DNA of 64,000 nucleotides from Chitinophagaceae bacterium LGM1. Lineage in GTDB: Bacteria > Bacteroidota > Bacteroidia > Chitinophagales > Chitinophagaceae. The notes beneath the pieces were generated by a model. It had not been told where the DNA came from, did no database searches, and saw only the letters and a list, made by a program, of their open reading frames with translations. The stretch is taken from positions 744,001 through 808,000 of the forward strand of contig CP075895.1 in assembly GCA_018604165.1 (NCBI GenBank), read 5' to 3'. Below, piece after piece: positions 1 to 7,571 of the stretch. The translations under genes and the position numbers were made by a program. The stretch's first letter is position 1; every line of letters starts with the position of its first letter.

Positions 1-888
1 GTGGAGTTTGGCACTGTTCTTTCTGTCAAAAGTATAATCGAGCCTACCGAGGCGTACACCGCCCCAACCTACCTGATTAATGACTACTTCTCTGTCAATA
101 ATATTTCGCTGTATGGCAGGGCTGTTAAGGAATGTATGAGTGTGACCGCCAATTATCAGGTCTATATATTTTGTTTCTTTAGCAATAATTTTATCACTTA
201 TTTTATTCGTTTCGTATTCGTACCCGAGGTGAGATAAGCAAATGACCATATCGCATTTCTCACCCTTTTTCAGCTTTTCAGAAACCGACTTGGCAACCTG
301 TATCGGGTCATTATATTTTGTATTGCCAAAAGCCGCACGAGAAACCAACCCTTCCAACTCTATTCCTAATCCGAAAATGCCGATTTTTATCCCCCCTTTT
401 TTGATGATTGTATTGGGCGGAATTTTATTTTCAAGCGACGTGTCTGTAAAATCGTAATTAGCAACCAAAACAGGGAATTGGAATAACGGCAACAAACGTG
501 CAAAACCCTCAACCCCTGCGTCAAAATCGTGATTGCCCATTGTACAGGCATCATAGCCCATCATGCTCATGGCTTTTATTTCGGGTTCGCCCTTATACAT
601 ATTGAAGTAGGGTGTGCCTTGTAGCATATCGCCAGCGTCTAACAATAGTACATGTTCATTTTCTGCCCTTATCTGCGATATTAAAGCAGCACGCGCTGCT
701 ACGCCACCCATGCCTGCAAGTTTGCCACCGTCATTGGGGAAAGGTTCCAACCTGCTGTGAACATCGTTGGTGTGCAGTATCGTCAGCCGTTTGGTTTCAC
801 TTGCAAAGCCATCAAACGGGAAAGCCCCTGCTGCCAGTAAGCCAGCACCTAATGATGTTTTTTTAATGAAACTTCTTCTATTCAGCAT
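1..888 (-). CDS. Tat-exported 5'-nucleotidase-type metallophosphoesterase (3' end outside window)
   Basis: Catalytic half of a UshA-like 5'-nucleotidase, expected to release phosphate from nucleotides in the periplasm. The reading frame is open from the ATG at 888 to the window edge (296 codons, no stop), so the C-terminus is missing. The N-terminus MLNRRSFIKK followed by a hydrophobic stretch is a typical twin-arginine signal. Metal-binding motifs in order are TNDVH (residues about 41-44), GD, GNHD and GGHTH. The start overlaps the end of the upstream gene (878-1618) by 11 bases, so the two are co-transcribed and translationally close. That upstream gene carries the matching C-terminal domain, so nucleotidase function is split over two proteins. 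The family is clear; the exact substrate is not. Confidence 0.9.
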   Translation of the reverse strand, partial: MLNRRSFIKKTSLGAGLLAAGAFPFDGFASETKRLTILHTNDVHSRLEPFPNDGGKLAGMGGVAARAALISQIRAENEHVLLLDAGDMLQGTPYFNMYKGEPEIKAMSMMGYDACTMGNHDFDAGVEGFARLLPLFQFPVLVANYDFTDTSLENKIPPNTIIKKGGIKIGIFGLGIELEGLVSRAAFGNTKYNDPIQVAKSVSEKLKKGEKCDMVICLSHLGYEYETNKISDKIIAKETKYIDLIIGGHTHTFLNSPAIQRNIIDREVVINQVGWGGVRLGRLDYTFDRKNSAKLH

Positions 889-1618
889 ACCGAACCCTGT
901 TTTCTATATACGGATGAAGTGGTTTGTTTGTATTGTTGAGTGCTTTTACATAATCAATCAGCACATCCCGAATGAACATATTGCAAGGTGTGGCTTTTAG
1001 AGGAATCAAGAAGCTGCATTTATCGCCGCCTGTAGCAAGGTAGTCGTTGGTTGCGATAAGATAGGTGGTTTTTTCGTCCAAACGTTCATGGTTTACTTGT
1101 ATATCAACGGCTTTACCGTTTTTGATTACATAACTGATACCATTTACCGGCCAGCCCTTTGCAGCCGCCATGTGTTGGCACCATTGCATCAATACAGTGC
1201 CCGGCACTTCAACTATTGTAAGGGCGTTATCAAAAGGCATTAACTCGTACATTTTACCAATAGTGATACTGCCCGCCTGCAAATAAGGTATGCGCAAACC
1301 ACCGTAGTTGCATACAGCAGCGCATACTTTGGGGTTCACTTGTTTGGCAGCTTGCAGCATGGCATCGGCAACAAAATTGCCCAGCGTACATTCTGGTTGT
1401 GCTTTGGTAAGGGTTGTGTCTGCCCTGCCAATCACTATTTGCATCGTGCTATCCATACGTGTTTTGTATGGTTGTAAGAATGTGGAATAGCTGCTGTCGT
1501 GCAGATTATTATTACCTACCGAATAATGCCGACTGCTATACGACTGTACATAATATGGCTTGTGGCAGGCAGTTATGACTGACAGCAAAACAAATATGTA
1601 AATGAGTGCAGCGCGCAT
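878..1618 (-). CDS. 5'-nucleotidase C-terminal domain lipoprotein
   Basis: A 246-residue protein made of the substrate-binding C-terminal domain of 5'-nucleotidases, without the metallophosphatase domain. The N-terminus is a lipoprotein signal with a lipobox ending at Cys18 (VITAC). Family features visible are LGNFVADAM, the NYGGLR segment (around residue 105), the MPFDN segment and a late TNDYLATGGD segment, which in the family form the nucleoside-binding site. It is the first gene of an overlapping pair with the Tat-exported catalytic protein at 1-888. The pair probably assembles a working nucleotidase outside the cytoplasmic membrane; assembly is an inference. Confidence 0.87.
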   Translation of the reverse strand: MRAALIYIFVLLSVITACHKPYYVQSYSSRHYSVGNNNLHDSSYSTFLQPYKTRMDSTMQIVIGRADTTLTKAQPECTLGNFVADAMLQAAKQVNPKVCAAVCNYGGLRIPYLQAGSITIGKMYELMPFDNALTIVEVPGTVLMQWCQHMAAAKGWPVNGISYVIKNGKAVDIQVNHERLDEKTTYLIATNDYLATGGDKCSFLIPLKATPCNMFIRDVLIDYVKALNNTNKPLHPYIENRVRYAE

Positions 1619-1686
1619 TGTGCAGCAAAACTATATAGTATGAAGATAGCACGGTATTAAACTAATTTTATGCTTTCGGGAATAAT

Positions 1687-1694
1687 TATTTTTG
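1687..1694 (+). promoter_or_regulatory. TAnnTTTG -7 element of nhaA
   Basis: TATTTTTG matches the Bacteroidota -7 consensus exactly and lies only 4 bases before the nhaA ATG at 1699. If used, the transcript would begin at or next to the start codon. No convincing -33 TTTG was seen at the right distance. Confidence 0.45.
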
Positions 1695-1698
1695 AAGT

Positions 1699-2871
1699 AT
1701 GACAAGCCGTTTCAGGTTGAAGGAAAGAGTGGTATCGCCTATCATCGAGTTTATTCGGGATAGTCGTTCGGTAGGCATTGTATTGATTTGTGTTACTGTC
1801 TTTTCATTGATAGTAAGTAACACGGCATGGTCTGGCACATACATAGCTTTTTGGGAAAAAGAACTGAAAATGCCTGTGCCCCAACTGCACTTACCGCACA
1901 GCATCCTGCACATCATCAACGATGCGCTGATGGCACTATTCTTTTTGCTGGTGGGGCTGGAAATAAAACGAGAACTACTGGTTGGCGAACTGAATAGTAT
2001 CAAAAAATCGCTGCTGCCCATCATCGGGGCAATGGGTGGCATGGTGGTGCCTGCACTTATATATATAGCATGGTGCGGTAATACGCCATACAGCAGTGGT
2101 TGGGGCATACCCATGGCTACAGACATTGCTTTTTCGTTGGGCATATTATCGCTATTAGGTACGCGTATACCCATATCTGTAAAGATATTTTTGATGGCAT
2201 TGGCTATTATTGACGATTTAGGTGGCATACTTACCATTGCCATTTTTTATGCGGCAGACATACAATGGAATTACCTGTTGTATGCCGGCATCATTATGCT
2301 GGTACTTACTGTCATGAATCTGCTGAAAGTAAAGCGTTATTACCTTTACTTTCTGCTTGGTTTGCTGCTGTGGTATGTTGTTTTCAATTCGGGTGTACAC
2401 GCTACGATAGCTGGTGTATTGCTGGCATTTACCATACCGTTGCATAAAATAGAAGAACTGGAACACGCGCTGCACGACCCTGTCAATTTCATCATCCTGC
2501 CGCTATTCGCACTTGCCAATACAGCTATTGTATTACCTACAGATTATGGCAGCATATTTACTTCTGCTGTGCATCACGGCATTGCTATGGGGCTGGTATT
2601 GGGTAAGCCGTTGGGTATATACCTGTTTAGTATGGCGGCTGTACACCTGAAAATCGCCTCTTTGCCGAGTGGCATGAAACGCCCGCAATTATTGGGTATG
2701 GGCATGATAGCTGGCATAGGATTTACCATGTCTATCTTCATGGCAACACTCGCTTTTGACGATGCACAAACGCAACTTGTAGCCAAAGTAGCCATCATCG
2801 GAGCATCTACTTTAGCCGGAATAATCGGGTTTGTATTTCTTCGCGCAAGTGTAAAAATAAAGCCCCTTTAG
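1699..2871 (+). CDS. nhaA: Na+/H+ antiporter NhaA
   Basis: Inner-membrane antiporter that exchanges Na+ (or Li+) for protons and supports pH and sodium homeostasis. The 390 residues match the usual family length and form about a dozen hydrophobic segments. Diagnostic motifs are FFLLVGLEIKRE (residues 81-92), ATDIAFSLG (140-148) and LAIIDDLGGI (168-177). D142, D172 and D173 correspond to the essential aspartates of the E. coli protein (D133, D163, D164). The ATG is supported by the promoter element just upstream. The stop overlaps the end of the convergent gene at 2868 by 4 bases. Confidence 0.96.
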   Translation: MTSRFRLKERVVSPIIEFIRDSRSVGIVLICVTVFSLIVSNTAWSGTYIAFWEKELKMPVPQLHLPHSILHIINDALMALFFLLVGLEIKRELLVGELNSIKKSLLPIIGAMGGMVVPALIYIAWCGNTPYSSGWGIPMATDIAFSLGILSLLGTRIPISVKIFLMALAIIDDLGGILTIAIFYAADIQWNYLLYAGIIMLVLTVMNLLKVKRYYLYFLLGLLLWYVVFNSGVHATIAGVLLAFTIPLHKIEELEHALHDPVNFIILPLFALANTAIVLPTDYGSIFTSAVHHGIAMGLVLGKPLGIYLFSMAAVHLKIASLPSGMKRPQLLGMGMIAGIGFTMSIFMATLAFDDAQTQLVAKVAIIGASTLAGIIGFVFLRASVKIKPL

Positions 2872-3344
2872 GTGTTGGGGGTAATACCAAACTGCCTGAG
2901 GTGGTGCAGGCTATGTTTGTACAACAATTGCACCCACATGTCGTAATTAAGCATCCCGAAAAATGGATTGATAAAACTGGCATCGGGCGTAGCTTGAAAC
3001 ACTGCAAAAAAATCATTGATTTCAGTTTGCAGTTCGTTTAATGCATCTGCTATGGTAGCATTCTTTTCGGGTATGGTATCATCGCCAATAATGGCGTTGG
3101 GTGTATTTTCTCTAAAGGTTTTGTCGCTCATCAGGAAAGCCTGCACTTTGGGTATATTCTCTTCGGGTGTTAGCAGAGGGTAGGTATCTTTACCACTCGC
3201 CTGCCGAAATGAAAAACTCATGTGTTCTACCATCTGGTGTGCATTCATCTTGCCCCACAAGCCCTTTGCAGACGGATTGAGGGTTGACAGCAAATTGACA
3301 AATTCATCTTTCAAAAAGGCAGCTTTTGCAGCAGTGTTTTCCAT
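2868..3344 (-). CDS. DUF1569 / DinB-like four-helix protein
   Basis: A 158-residue soluble protein resembling the DUF1569 branch of the DinB/YfiT superfamily. These are four-helix bundles that often bind a metal through spaced histidines. Visible features are WGKMNAHQMVEHMSFSF near residues 30-46 and YKHSLHHLRQFG at the C-terminus, the region where the family places its metal-binding histidines. No substrate can be assigned; members are often linked to thiol-dependent or stress reactions. It is convergent with nhaA, with a 4-base overlap of the 3' ends, and lies 46 bases downstream-strand of the MoxR gene, possibly in one transcript with it. Confidence 0.8.
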   Translation of the reverse strand: MENTAAKAAFLKDEFVNLLSTLNPSAKGLWGKMNAHQMVEHMSFSFRQASGKDTYPLLTPEENIPKVQAFLMSDKTFRENTPNAIIGDDTIPEKNATIADALNELQTEINDFFAVFQATPDASFINPFFGMLNYDMWVQLLYKHSLHHLRQFGITPNT

Positions 3345-3390
3345 AACAAAACTTGGTTAATCCATTAATCAAAATAATTCCGGTTCAGCT

Positions 3391-4353
3391 TTACAATAAC
3401 CCTTTAATCAATTTCTCCTGTGTTATGCCCTCTGCCTCTGCTTTATAATTGCGTACAACACGATGGCGTAATACGGCTAATGCCATTGCTTGTACATCTT
3501 CAATATCCGGAGAGTATTTGCCATTGAGCAGTGCGTGGCATTTTGCACCTAATATCAGGTATTGAGATGCGCGCGGCCCTGCACCGTACGATATGTATTG
3601 CTTCGCCGCATCGGGTGCTGTGCTGTTAGCAGGTCGTGTCTTCTGGACTAAACCGACAGCGTATTCCAGCACATTGTCTGGTACAGGTACACGGCGCACT
3701 AAGTCTTGAAAATAAAGTATGTCTTCAGCTGTCAATACTTTTGGTAGTTCAATATTTGCAGCACCTGTTGTATTACGCACTATCGTAACCTCTTCTGCAA
3801 AGCTGGGATAGTCGAGCCATATCTGAAACATAAAACGGTCGAGCTGTGCTTCTGGCAGGGGGTATGTACCTTCCTGCTCTATGGGGTTTTGCGTTGCCAA
3901 TACAAAGAAAGGCGCAGGTAGTTTATACAACGTACCACCAGCCGTTACGTTGCGTTCCTGCATGGCTTCCAGCAGTGCCGATTGTGTTTTGGGTGGTGTA
4001 CGGTTTATCTCATCTGCCAGTATGATGTTGGCAAACACAGGCCCTTTTACAAAACGAAACTGTCGGCTCTCGTCCAGTATCTCTGCACCTACTATGTCGC
4101 TTGGCATCAGGTCTGGTGTAAACTGTATGCGTTTAAAGGATAAATCCATTACATCGGCTACCGTCTTTACCAGCAAGGTTTTTGCCAACCCTGGCACACC
4201 TACCAGCAGGCTGTGCCCGTTGCAGAGGATGGATATAATGAGTTTGTCAACCACTTCGTCTTGTCCGACGATGACTTTGCCGATGGCTTGTTTGATGACT
4301 GTAAATTTCTGTTGCAGGGCTTTGGCTGCGTCTATATCCGATGCGTAATTCAT
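3391..4353 (-). CDS. MoxR-family AAA+ ATPase
   Basis: Cytoplasmic AAA+ ATPase of the MoxR family, generally a chaperone that activates or assembles metal-dependent or cell-surface complexes. The Walker A motif GVPGLAKT is at residues 52-59 and the Walker B motif ILADEI near 111-116. FATQNP-like sensor text is present as VLATQNPIEQEGTYPLPEAQ, and the C-terminal lid domain ends at residue 320, a normal length. In Bacteroidota such genes are usually followed by a DUF58 protein and von Willebrand-domain proteins. Here the next gene is a DinB-like protein, so the usual partners are absent from this locus. Confidence 0.93.
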   Translation of the reverse strand: MNYASDIDAAKALQQKFTVIKQAIGKVIVGQDEVVDKLIISILCNGHSLLVGVPGLAKTLLVKTVADVMDLSFKRIQFTPDLMPSDIVGAEILDESRQFRFVKGPVFANIILADEINRTPPKTQSALLEAMQERNVTAGGTLYKLPAPFFVLATQNPIEQEGTYPLPEAQLDRFMFQIWLDYPSFAEEVTIVRNTTGAANIELPKVLTAEDILYFQDLVRRVPVPDNVLEYAVGLVQKTRPANSTAPDAAKQYISYGAGPRASQYLILGAKCHALLNGKYSPDIEDVQAMALAVLRHRVVRNYKAEAEGITQEKLIKGLL

Positions 4354-4491
4354 TTCGCTATTAAACCGTTTTCCCGACTGTGCTATATTACACAGTCTGC
4401 TATTCTCTAAAAATAGACAGGTAATTTCTATTATTTTGTGAAAATTGACAAATAACGCCGAAAATCACCAATAATTCTTAAAAGCATAACG

Positions 4492-4818
4492 ATGACGATA
4501 GAGCAAGCCCAGCAACAGGTAGATGCATGGATAAAAACAGTAGGTGTTCGCTATTTCAACGAGCTTACCAACTTGGGTATATTGATGGAAGAAACAGGCG
4601 AACTGGCAAGGCTGATGGTGCGCCAATATGGCGAGCAATCTTTTAAAGAAAGCGACAAAAACAAGGAACTGGCAGATGAAATGGCGGATGTGCTGTGGGT
4701 GCTGCTATGCCTTGCCAACCAAACAGGCATAAACCTGACCGAAGCCCTGCAAAAAAACTTTGAGAAGAAGAATATACGGGACGGAGAAAGGCACAAAGGG
4801 AACGAAAAACTATTTTGA
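4492..4818 (+). CDS. MazG-like nucleotide pyrophosphohydrolase
   Basis: Small (108-residue) all-alpha NTP pyrophosphohydrolase of the MazG-like/dUTPase-type superfamily, which hydrolyses nucleoside triphosphates to monophosphate and pyrophosphate, often to clean the nucleotide pool. The metal-binding pattern is visible as ExxE at residues 34-37 (EETGE) and ExxD at 63-66 (ELADEMAD), followed by the helical VLWVLLCLANQTGINL segment. Length fits a single-domain member rather than the two-domain MazG. It is divergent from the MoxR gene, with a 138-base gap holding both promoters. Substrate preference cannot be read from the sequence. Confidence 0.87.
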   Translation: MTIEQAQQQVDAWIKTVGVRYFNELTNLGILMEETGELARLMVRQYGEQSFKESDKNKELADEMADVLWVLLCLANQTGINLTEALQKNFEKKNIRDGERHKGNEKLF

Positions 4819-4853
4819 GGTGTCACTGTCATGTAATGGTAATAAGGTAGATG

Positions 4854-4890
4854 ATAGTTTAATGTTAAATTAAAAAACTATTTGTTTTTT
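4854..4890 (+). terminator. Weak candidate terminator after the MazG-like gene
   Basis: ATAGTTT (4854-4860) can pair with AAACTAT (4875-4881) and is followed by TTGTTTTTT. The stem is AT-rich with a 14-base loop, so it would be weak. Confidence 0.35.
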
Positions 4891-4965
4891 ATAATAACAC
4901 TATTCGATGTGCTTTTTTGTCTCATTTTTTTCCTATCTTTATCCTTCACATAAAAACCTCAAAAA

Positions 4966-5757
4966 ATGAAGCGTATTTACTTATTAATGACACTGCTGGT
5001 AGCTCTTACAGTATCAGCATATGCACAAAGAACTGCTAATCTGCGTCCATTACAGCTTGCTGGTACTACAACAAGTAACGAAACTTATATTACAACTGGT
5101 CAGAAGTTTTTAGCCGATGCAGGAGGAAACAGCAAGTACTATTTTATTTATGGGATAGTTAATGCTGGTCCTGACTCAATGATGCCTGGCGATACCATAA
5201 TGATTAAAACGGCTGTAGGTACTAACTTAATGTTCAGGTTTAATGTAGGTGACCGTCTGTTGAGCAATGATACAATTTTTGTATTCCCTGTAGATGGCAG
5301 CGGCAACCAAACATCTACAACTTTGACTCCAGGTACTGCTATTACATCTTCTCAAACAAACACTAACTATAGCTGGTGCGATAGCGTGTATGCTAAAAAA
5401 GGTTCTGCTAATACAACTATTACTGATAACCAAACAGATAACAGGAAATGTACAACTGTTGAAGTGACATTTTGGGTAACTGGTATCAATACAGTTACAG
5501 GTCAGGAAGATGGTTTTATTGTATTCCCAAATCCGGCTAGTAACAATCTGAACGTTAAATTCGATTTCGGTGCAGGTGTAAATACATCTATCCAAATGCG
5601 TGACTTGACAGGTAAGGTTGTGTTGAATAGGAACATGGGCATGATGTATGGCAATCAACAATTCAGCTTAGATATCAGCCAGCTGTCAAAAGGGCTTTAT
5701 ACTGCAGAAATGACTTACGGAGATCAAAAACTTGTAAGTAAAATCAGTGTTCAGTAA
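4966..5757 (+). CDS. Secreted protein with T9SS C-terminal sorting domain
   Basis: A 263-residue exported protein. Residues 1-20 form a Sec signal peptide ending ...VSAYA before QRTAN. Residues about 22-180 are a beta-rich region of unknown function with many Thr, Asn and Asp. Residues 183-263 match a type A T9SS sorting domain: GFIVFPNPASNNLNVKF, then a central RDLTGKVV, then LDISQLSKGLYTAEM and a final KISVQ. The protein is therefore expected to cross the outer membrane by the T9SS, whose gldKLMN core genes lie at 23-28 kb in this window. It has its own upstream region and is followed by a strong terminator. The mature function is unknown. Confidence 0.87.
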   Translation: MKRIYLLMTLLVALTVSAYAQRTANLRPLQLAGTTTSNETYITTGQKFLADAGGNSKYYFIYGIVNAGPDSMMPGDTIMIKTAVGTNLMFRFNVGDRLLSNDTIFVFPVDGSGNQTSTTLTPGTAITSSQTNTNYSWCDSVYAKKGSANTTITDNQTDNRKCTTVEVTFWVTGINTVTGQEDGFIVFPNPASNNLNVKFDFGAGVNTSIQMRDLTGKVVLNRNMGMMYGNQQFSLDISQLSKGLYTAEMTYGDQKLVSKISVQ

Positions 5758-5782
5758 TAGTACATTACTATCAAGTATTAAT

Positions 5783-5813
5783 AAAAAAGGGTGCGTTTAA
5801 CGCACCCTTTTTT
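5783..5813. terminator. Bidirectional intrinsic terminator
   Basis: Perfect stem GGGTGCG (5789-5795) with CGCACCC (5801-5807), loop TTTAA, flanked by an A-run on the left and a T-run on the right. It lies between convergent genes and can serve both strands. Confidence 0.93.
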
Positions 5814-5814
5814 A

Positions 5815-6042
5815 TTAATAGCTTTTAGAAGCACGAGCTGGTTGTGGGGAAGCATCTTCAGGCTTTCGTAGCTGATTATTATCGTTGCTTACTGAACTGT
5901 TATTTTCTTTACTGATATTACTGTTGTTTTGTGGTTGAGTAACAACAGTATTGTTACTTGCATCAACTGTATAGTTTCCGCAACTGCTACAAAATACCAT
6001 TGTAATGAGCGTTCCGATGAATGGAGTAAAATATTTTCGCAT
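5815..6042 (-). CDS. Small Asn/Ser-rich lipoprotein
   Basis: A 75-residue predicted lipoprotein not recognised as any family. The N-terminus has a hydrophobic segment followed by FCSSCGNY, with the lipidated residue probably Cys21. The rest is low-complexity and hydrophilic, rich in Asn, Ser and Gln, and likely disordered. It has an upstream TAnnTTTG promoter element (6060-6067) and ends at a strong shared terminator, which supports it being a real, separately transcribed gene. Confidence 0.65.
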   Translation of the reverse strand: MRKYFTPFIGTLITMVFCSSCGNYTVDASNNTVVTQPQNNSNISKENNSSVSNDNNQLRKPEDASPQPARASKSY

Positions 6043-6059
6043 AACTGTATTGTTTAAGC

Positions 6060-6087
6060 CAAAGTTAGATTATTTAATAAGTACAAA
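6060..6087 (-). promoter_or_regulatory. Promoter of the small lipoprotein gene
   Basis: On the minus strand TAACTTTG (6060-6067) matches the -7 consensus and TTTG (6084-6087) could be the -33 element. The 16-base spacer is shorter than the usual 18-21. Confidence 0.5.
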
Positions 6088-6138
6088 TGTTAAATAGTAT
6101 TTAAAGCCGTACTTTAGCAATAGAGATTAATTGCAATA

Positions 6139-6774
6139 ATGATTTTTTCGTCAAAACTAATTGAAGATGCAGTGATGGCTTTTTCTAAACTGCCTGGAGT
6201 TGGTAAAAAAACAGCTTTGAGGATGGTTTTGCAGCTATTAAAGATGGATAAAGAAAGTGTTCTAACCTTTACAGATGCATTATCACGAATGAGGAACGAG
6301 ATTACATTTTGCAAAACATGCCATAATGTTGCTGATAAAGAGATTTGTAATATTTGCGATAACCCATCAAGAAATCAAGGACTTATATGTATTGTAGAAA
6401 GCATAAGAGATGTAATAGCTATAGAAAGTACACAACAGTATAATGGTGTTTATCACTTGCTTGGTGGTATCTTGTCTCCACTAGATGGGATAGGGCCTGA
6501 GCAATTGACTATACAGTCGCTTGTAGATAGAGTAAAGCAGTATAAGGCTGATGAATTGATAATGGCGCTTAGCCCTACCATAGAAGGTGATACAACAGTA
6601 TATTATATAGCAAAACAGCTACATGGACAAGCTGTAAATATTTCAACAATTGCAAGAGGTATAGCTTTTGGCGGTGAGCTAGAGTATGCTGATGAAATGA
6701 CCTTGGCAAGGAGTATTGCCAAAAGACTGCCTATAGAAAACTATATTAGTGTTGCCAACATGCAGAATAAATAG
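6139..6774 (+). CDS. recR: Recombination protein RecR
   Basis: DNA-binding recombination mediator that works with RecO (and RecF) to load RecA on single-stranded gaps. The 211-residue length is normal. A helix-hairpin-helix segment, LPGVGKKTALRM, is at residues 18-29. Four cysteines of the zinc finger are at C58, C61, C70 and C73. A Toprim domain follows, with GGILSPLDGIGPEQL and ALSPTIEGDTT. The C-terminal IARGIAFGGELEYADEMTLARS segment is a family signature. It is flanked by convergent dapF, whose 3' end lies 3 bases away. Confidence 0.97.
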   Translation: MIFSSKLIEDAVMAFSKLPGVGKKTALRMVLQLLKMDKESVLTFTDALSRMRNEITFCKTCHNVADKEICNICDNPSRNQGLICIVESIRDVIAIESTQQYNGVYHLLGGILSPLDGIGPEQLTIQSLVDRVKQYKADELIMALSPTIEGDTTVYYIAKQLHGQAVNISTIARGIAFGGELEYADEMTLARSIAKRLPIENYISVANMQNK

Positions 6775-6777
6775 TAG

Positions 6778-7557
6778 CTATAATATATTGATGTCGCCGT
6801 CAAACACGTAAGTGGCCATACCTTTTAATATTACCTGATGGTATTCATTGTTTTTTTTCTTATAGCTGACAGACAATTTGCCCCCCGGTGTTAGAATGGG
6901 AACAATATACATGCCATCTATATTTCCTGCATTTAAAGCAATAGCCGCAGCAGTAACGCCTGTGCCGCAACTCAGGGTTTCATCTTCCACTCCGCGTTCG
7001 TAAGTACGTACGCTCATCCCATCAGTTGTAGTTTGCACAAAGTTTACATTAATCCCTTTTGGTTGATACTGAATTAAGTTCCTGATCCTTCGACCCTCAG
7101 TTACCACATCAACTGATATTATATCCTCTACAAATTTTATATAATGTGGAGAGCCTGTATTTAATTGCACGAAACTGTCACCATGTATCACCTCGTCAAC
7201 GTCTTGCATTTGCAAACTCACGTTTCCATCATCATGAATTGTAGCATGGTGCTGACCATCTGTTGCAATAAATAGTACATCATTTGTTACAATGCCCAAT
7301 CTTTTTGCGAATGCTGTAATACACCTTCCACCATTGCCACACATTGTACTCTCATTACCGTCGGAGTTAAAATATACCATTCTAAAATCAAACCCTACAG
7401 CATTCTCAAGTAGCATTAACCCATCTGCACCGATACCTAATTTCCTGTTGCATAAAAATGCAATCTGCCTGGGCATTAATGCTAAGGTATTATCCCGATT
7501 GTCAATTAAGATAAAGTCATTACCAGTACCTTGATACTTGTAAAAATGTATCAGCAT
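6778..7557 (-). CDS. dapF: Diaminopimelate epimerase DapF
   Basis: Converts LL-2,6-diaminopimelate to the meso form, the direct precursor of lysine and of peptidoglycan cross-links. The two catalytic cysteines are visible in MCGNGGRC (C73) and SCGTGVTA (C197), and the N-terminus HFYKYQGTGNDFILID is typical. Length, 259 residues, is normal. The start is fixed by this N-terminus, yet a -7 element (7562-7569) sits only 4 bases upstream, so the mRNA is probably leaderless. Lysine biosynthesis also appears at 35.8-38.5 kb (aspartate kinase). Confidence 0.97.
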   Translation of the reverse strand: MLIHFYKYQGTGNDFILIDNRDNTLALMPRQIAFLCNRKLGIGADGLMLLENAVGFDFRMVYFNSDGNESTMCGNGGRCITAFAKRLGIVTNDVLFIATDGQHHATIHDDGNVSLQMQDVDEVIHGDSFVQLNTGSPHYIKFVEDIISVDVVTEGRRIRNLIQYQPKGINVNFVQTTTDGMSVRTYERGVEDETLSCGTGVTAAAIALNAGNIDGMYIVPILTPGGKLSVSYKKKNNEYHQVILKGMATYVFDGDINIL

Positions 7558-7561
7558 AATG

Positions 7562-7569
7562 CAAAGTTA
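7562..7569 (-). promoter_or_regulatory. TAnnTTTG -7 element of dapF
   Basis: TAACTTTG on the minus strand, an exact consensus match, ends 4 bases before the dapF ATG (7557). This implies transcription starting at or very near the start codon. Confidence 0.5.
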
Positions 7570-7571
7570 TG

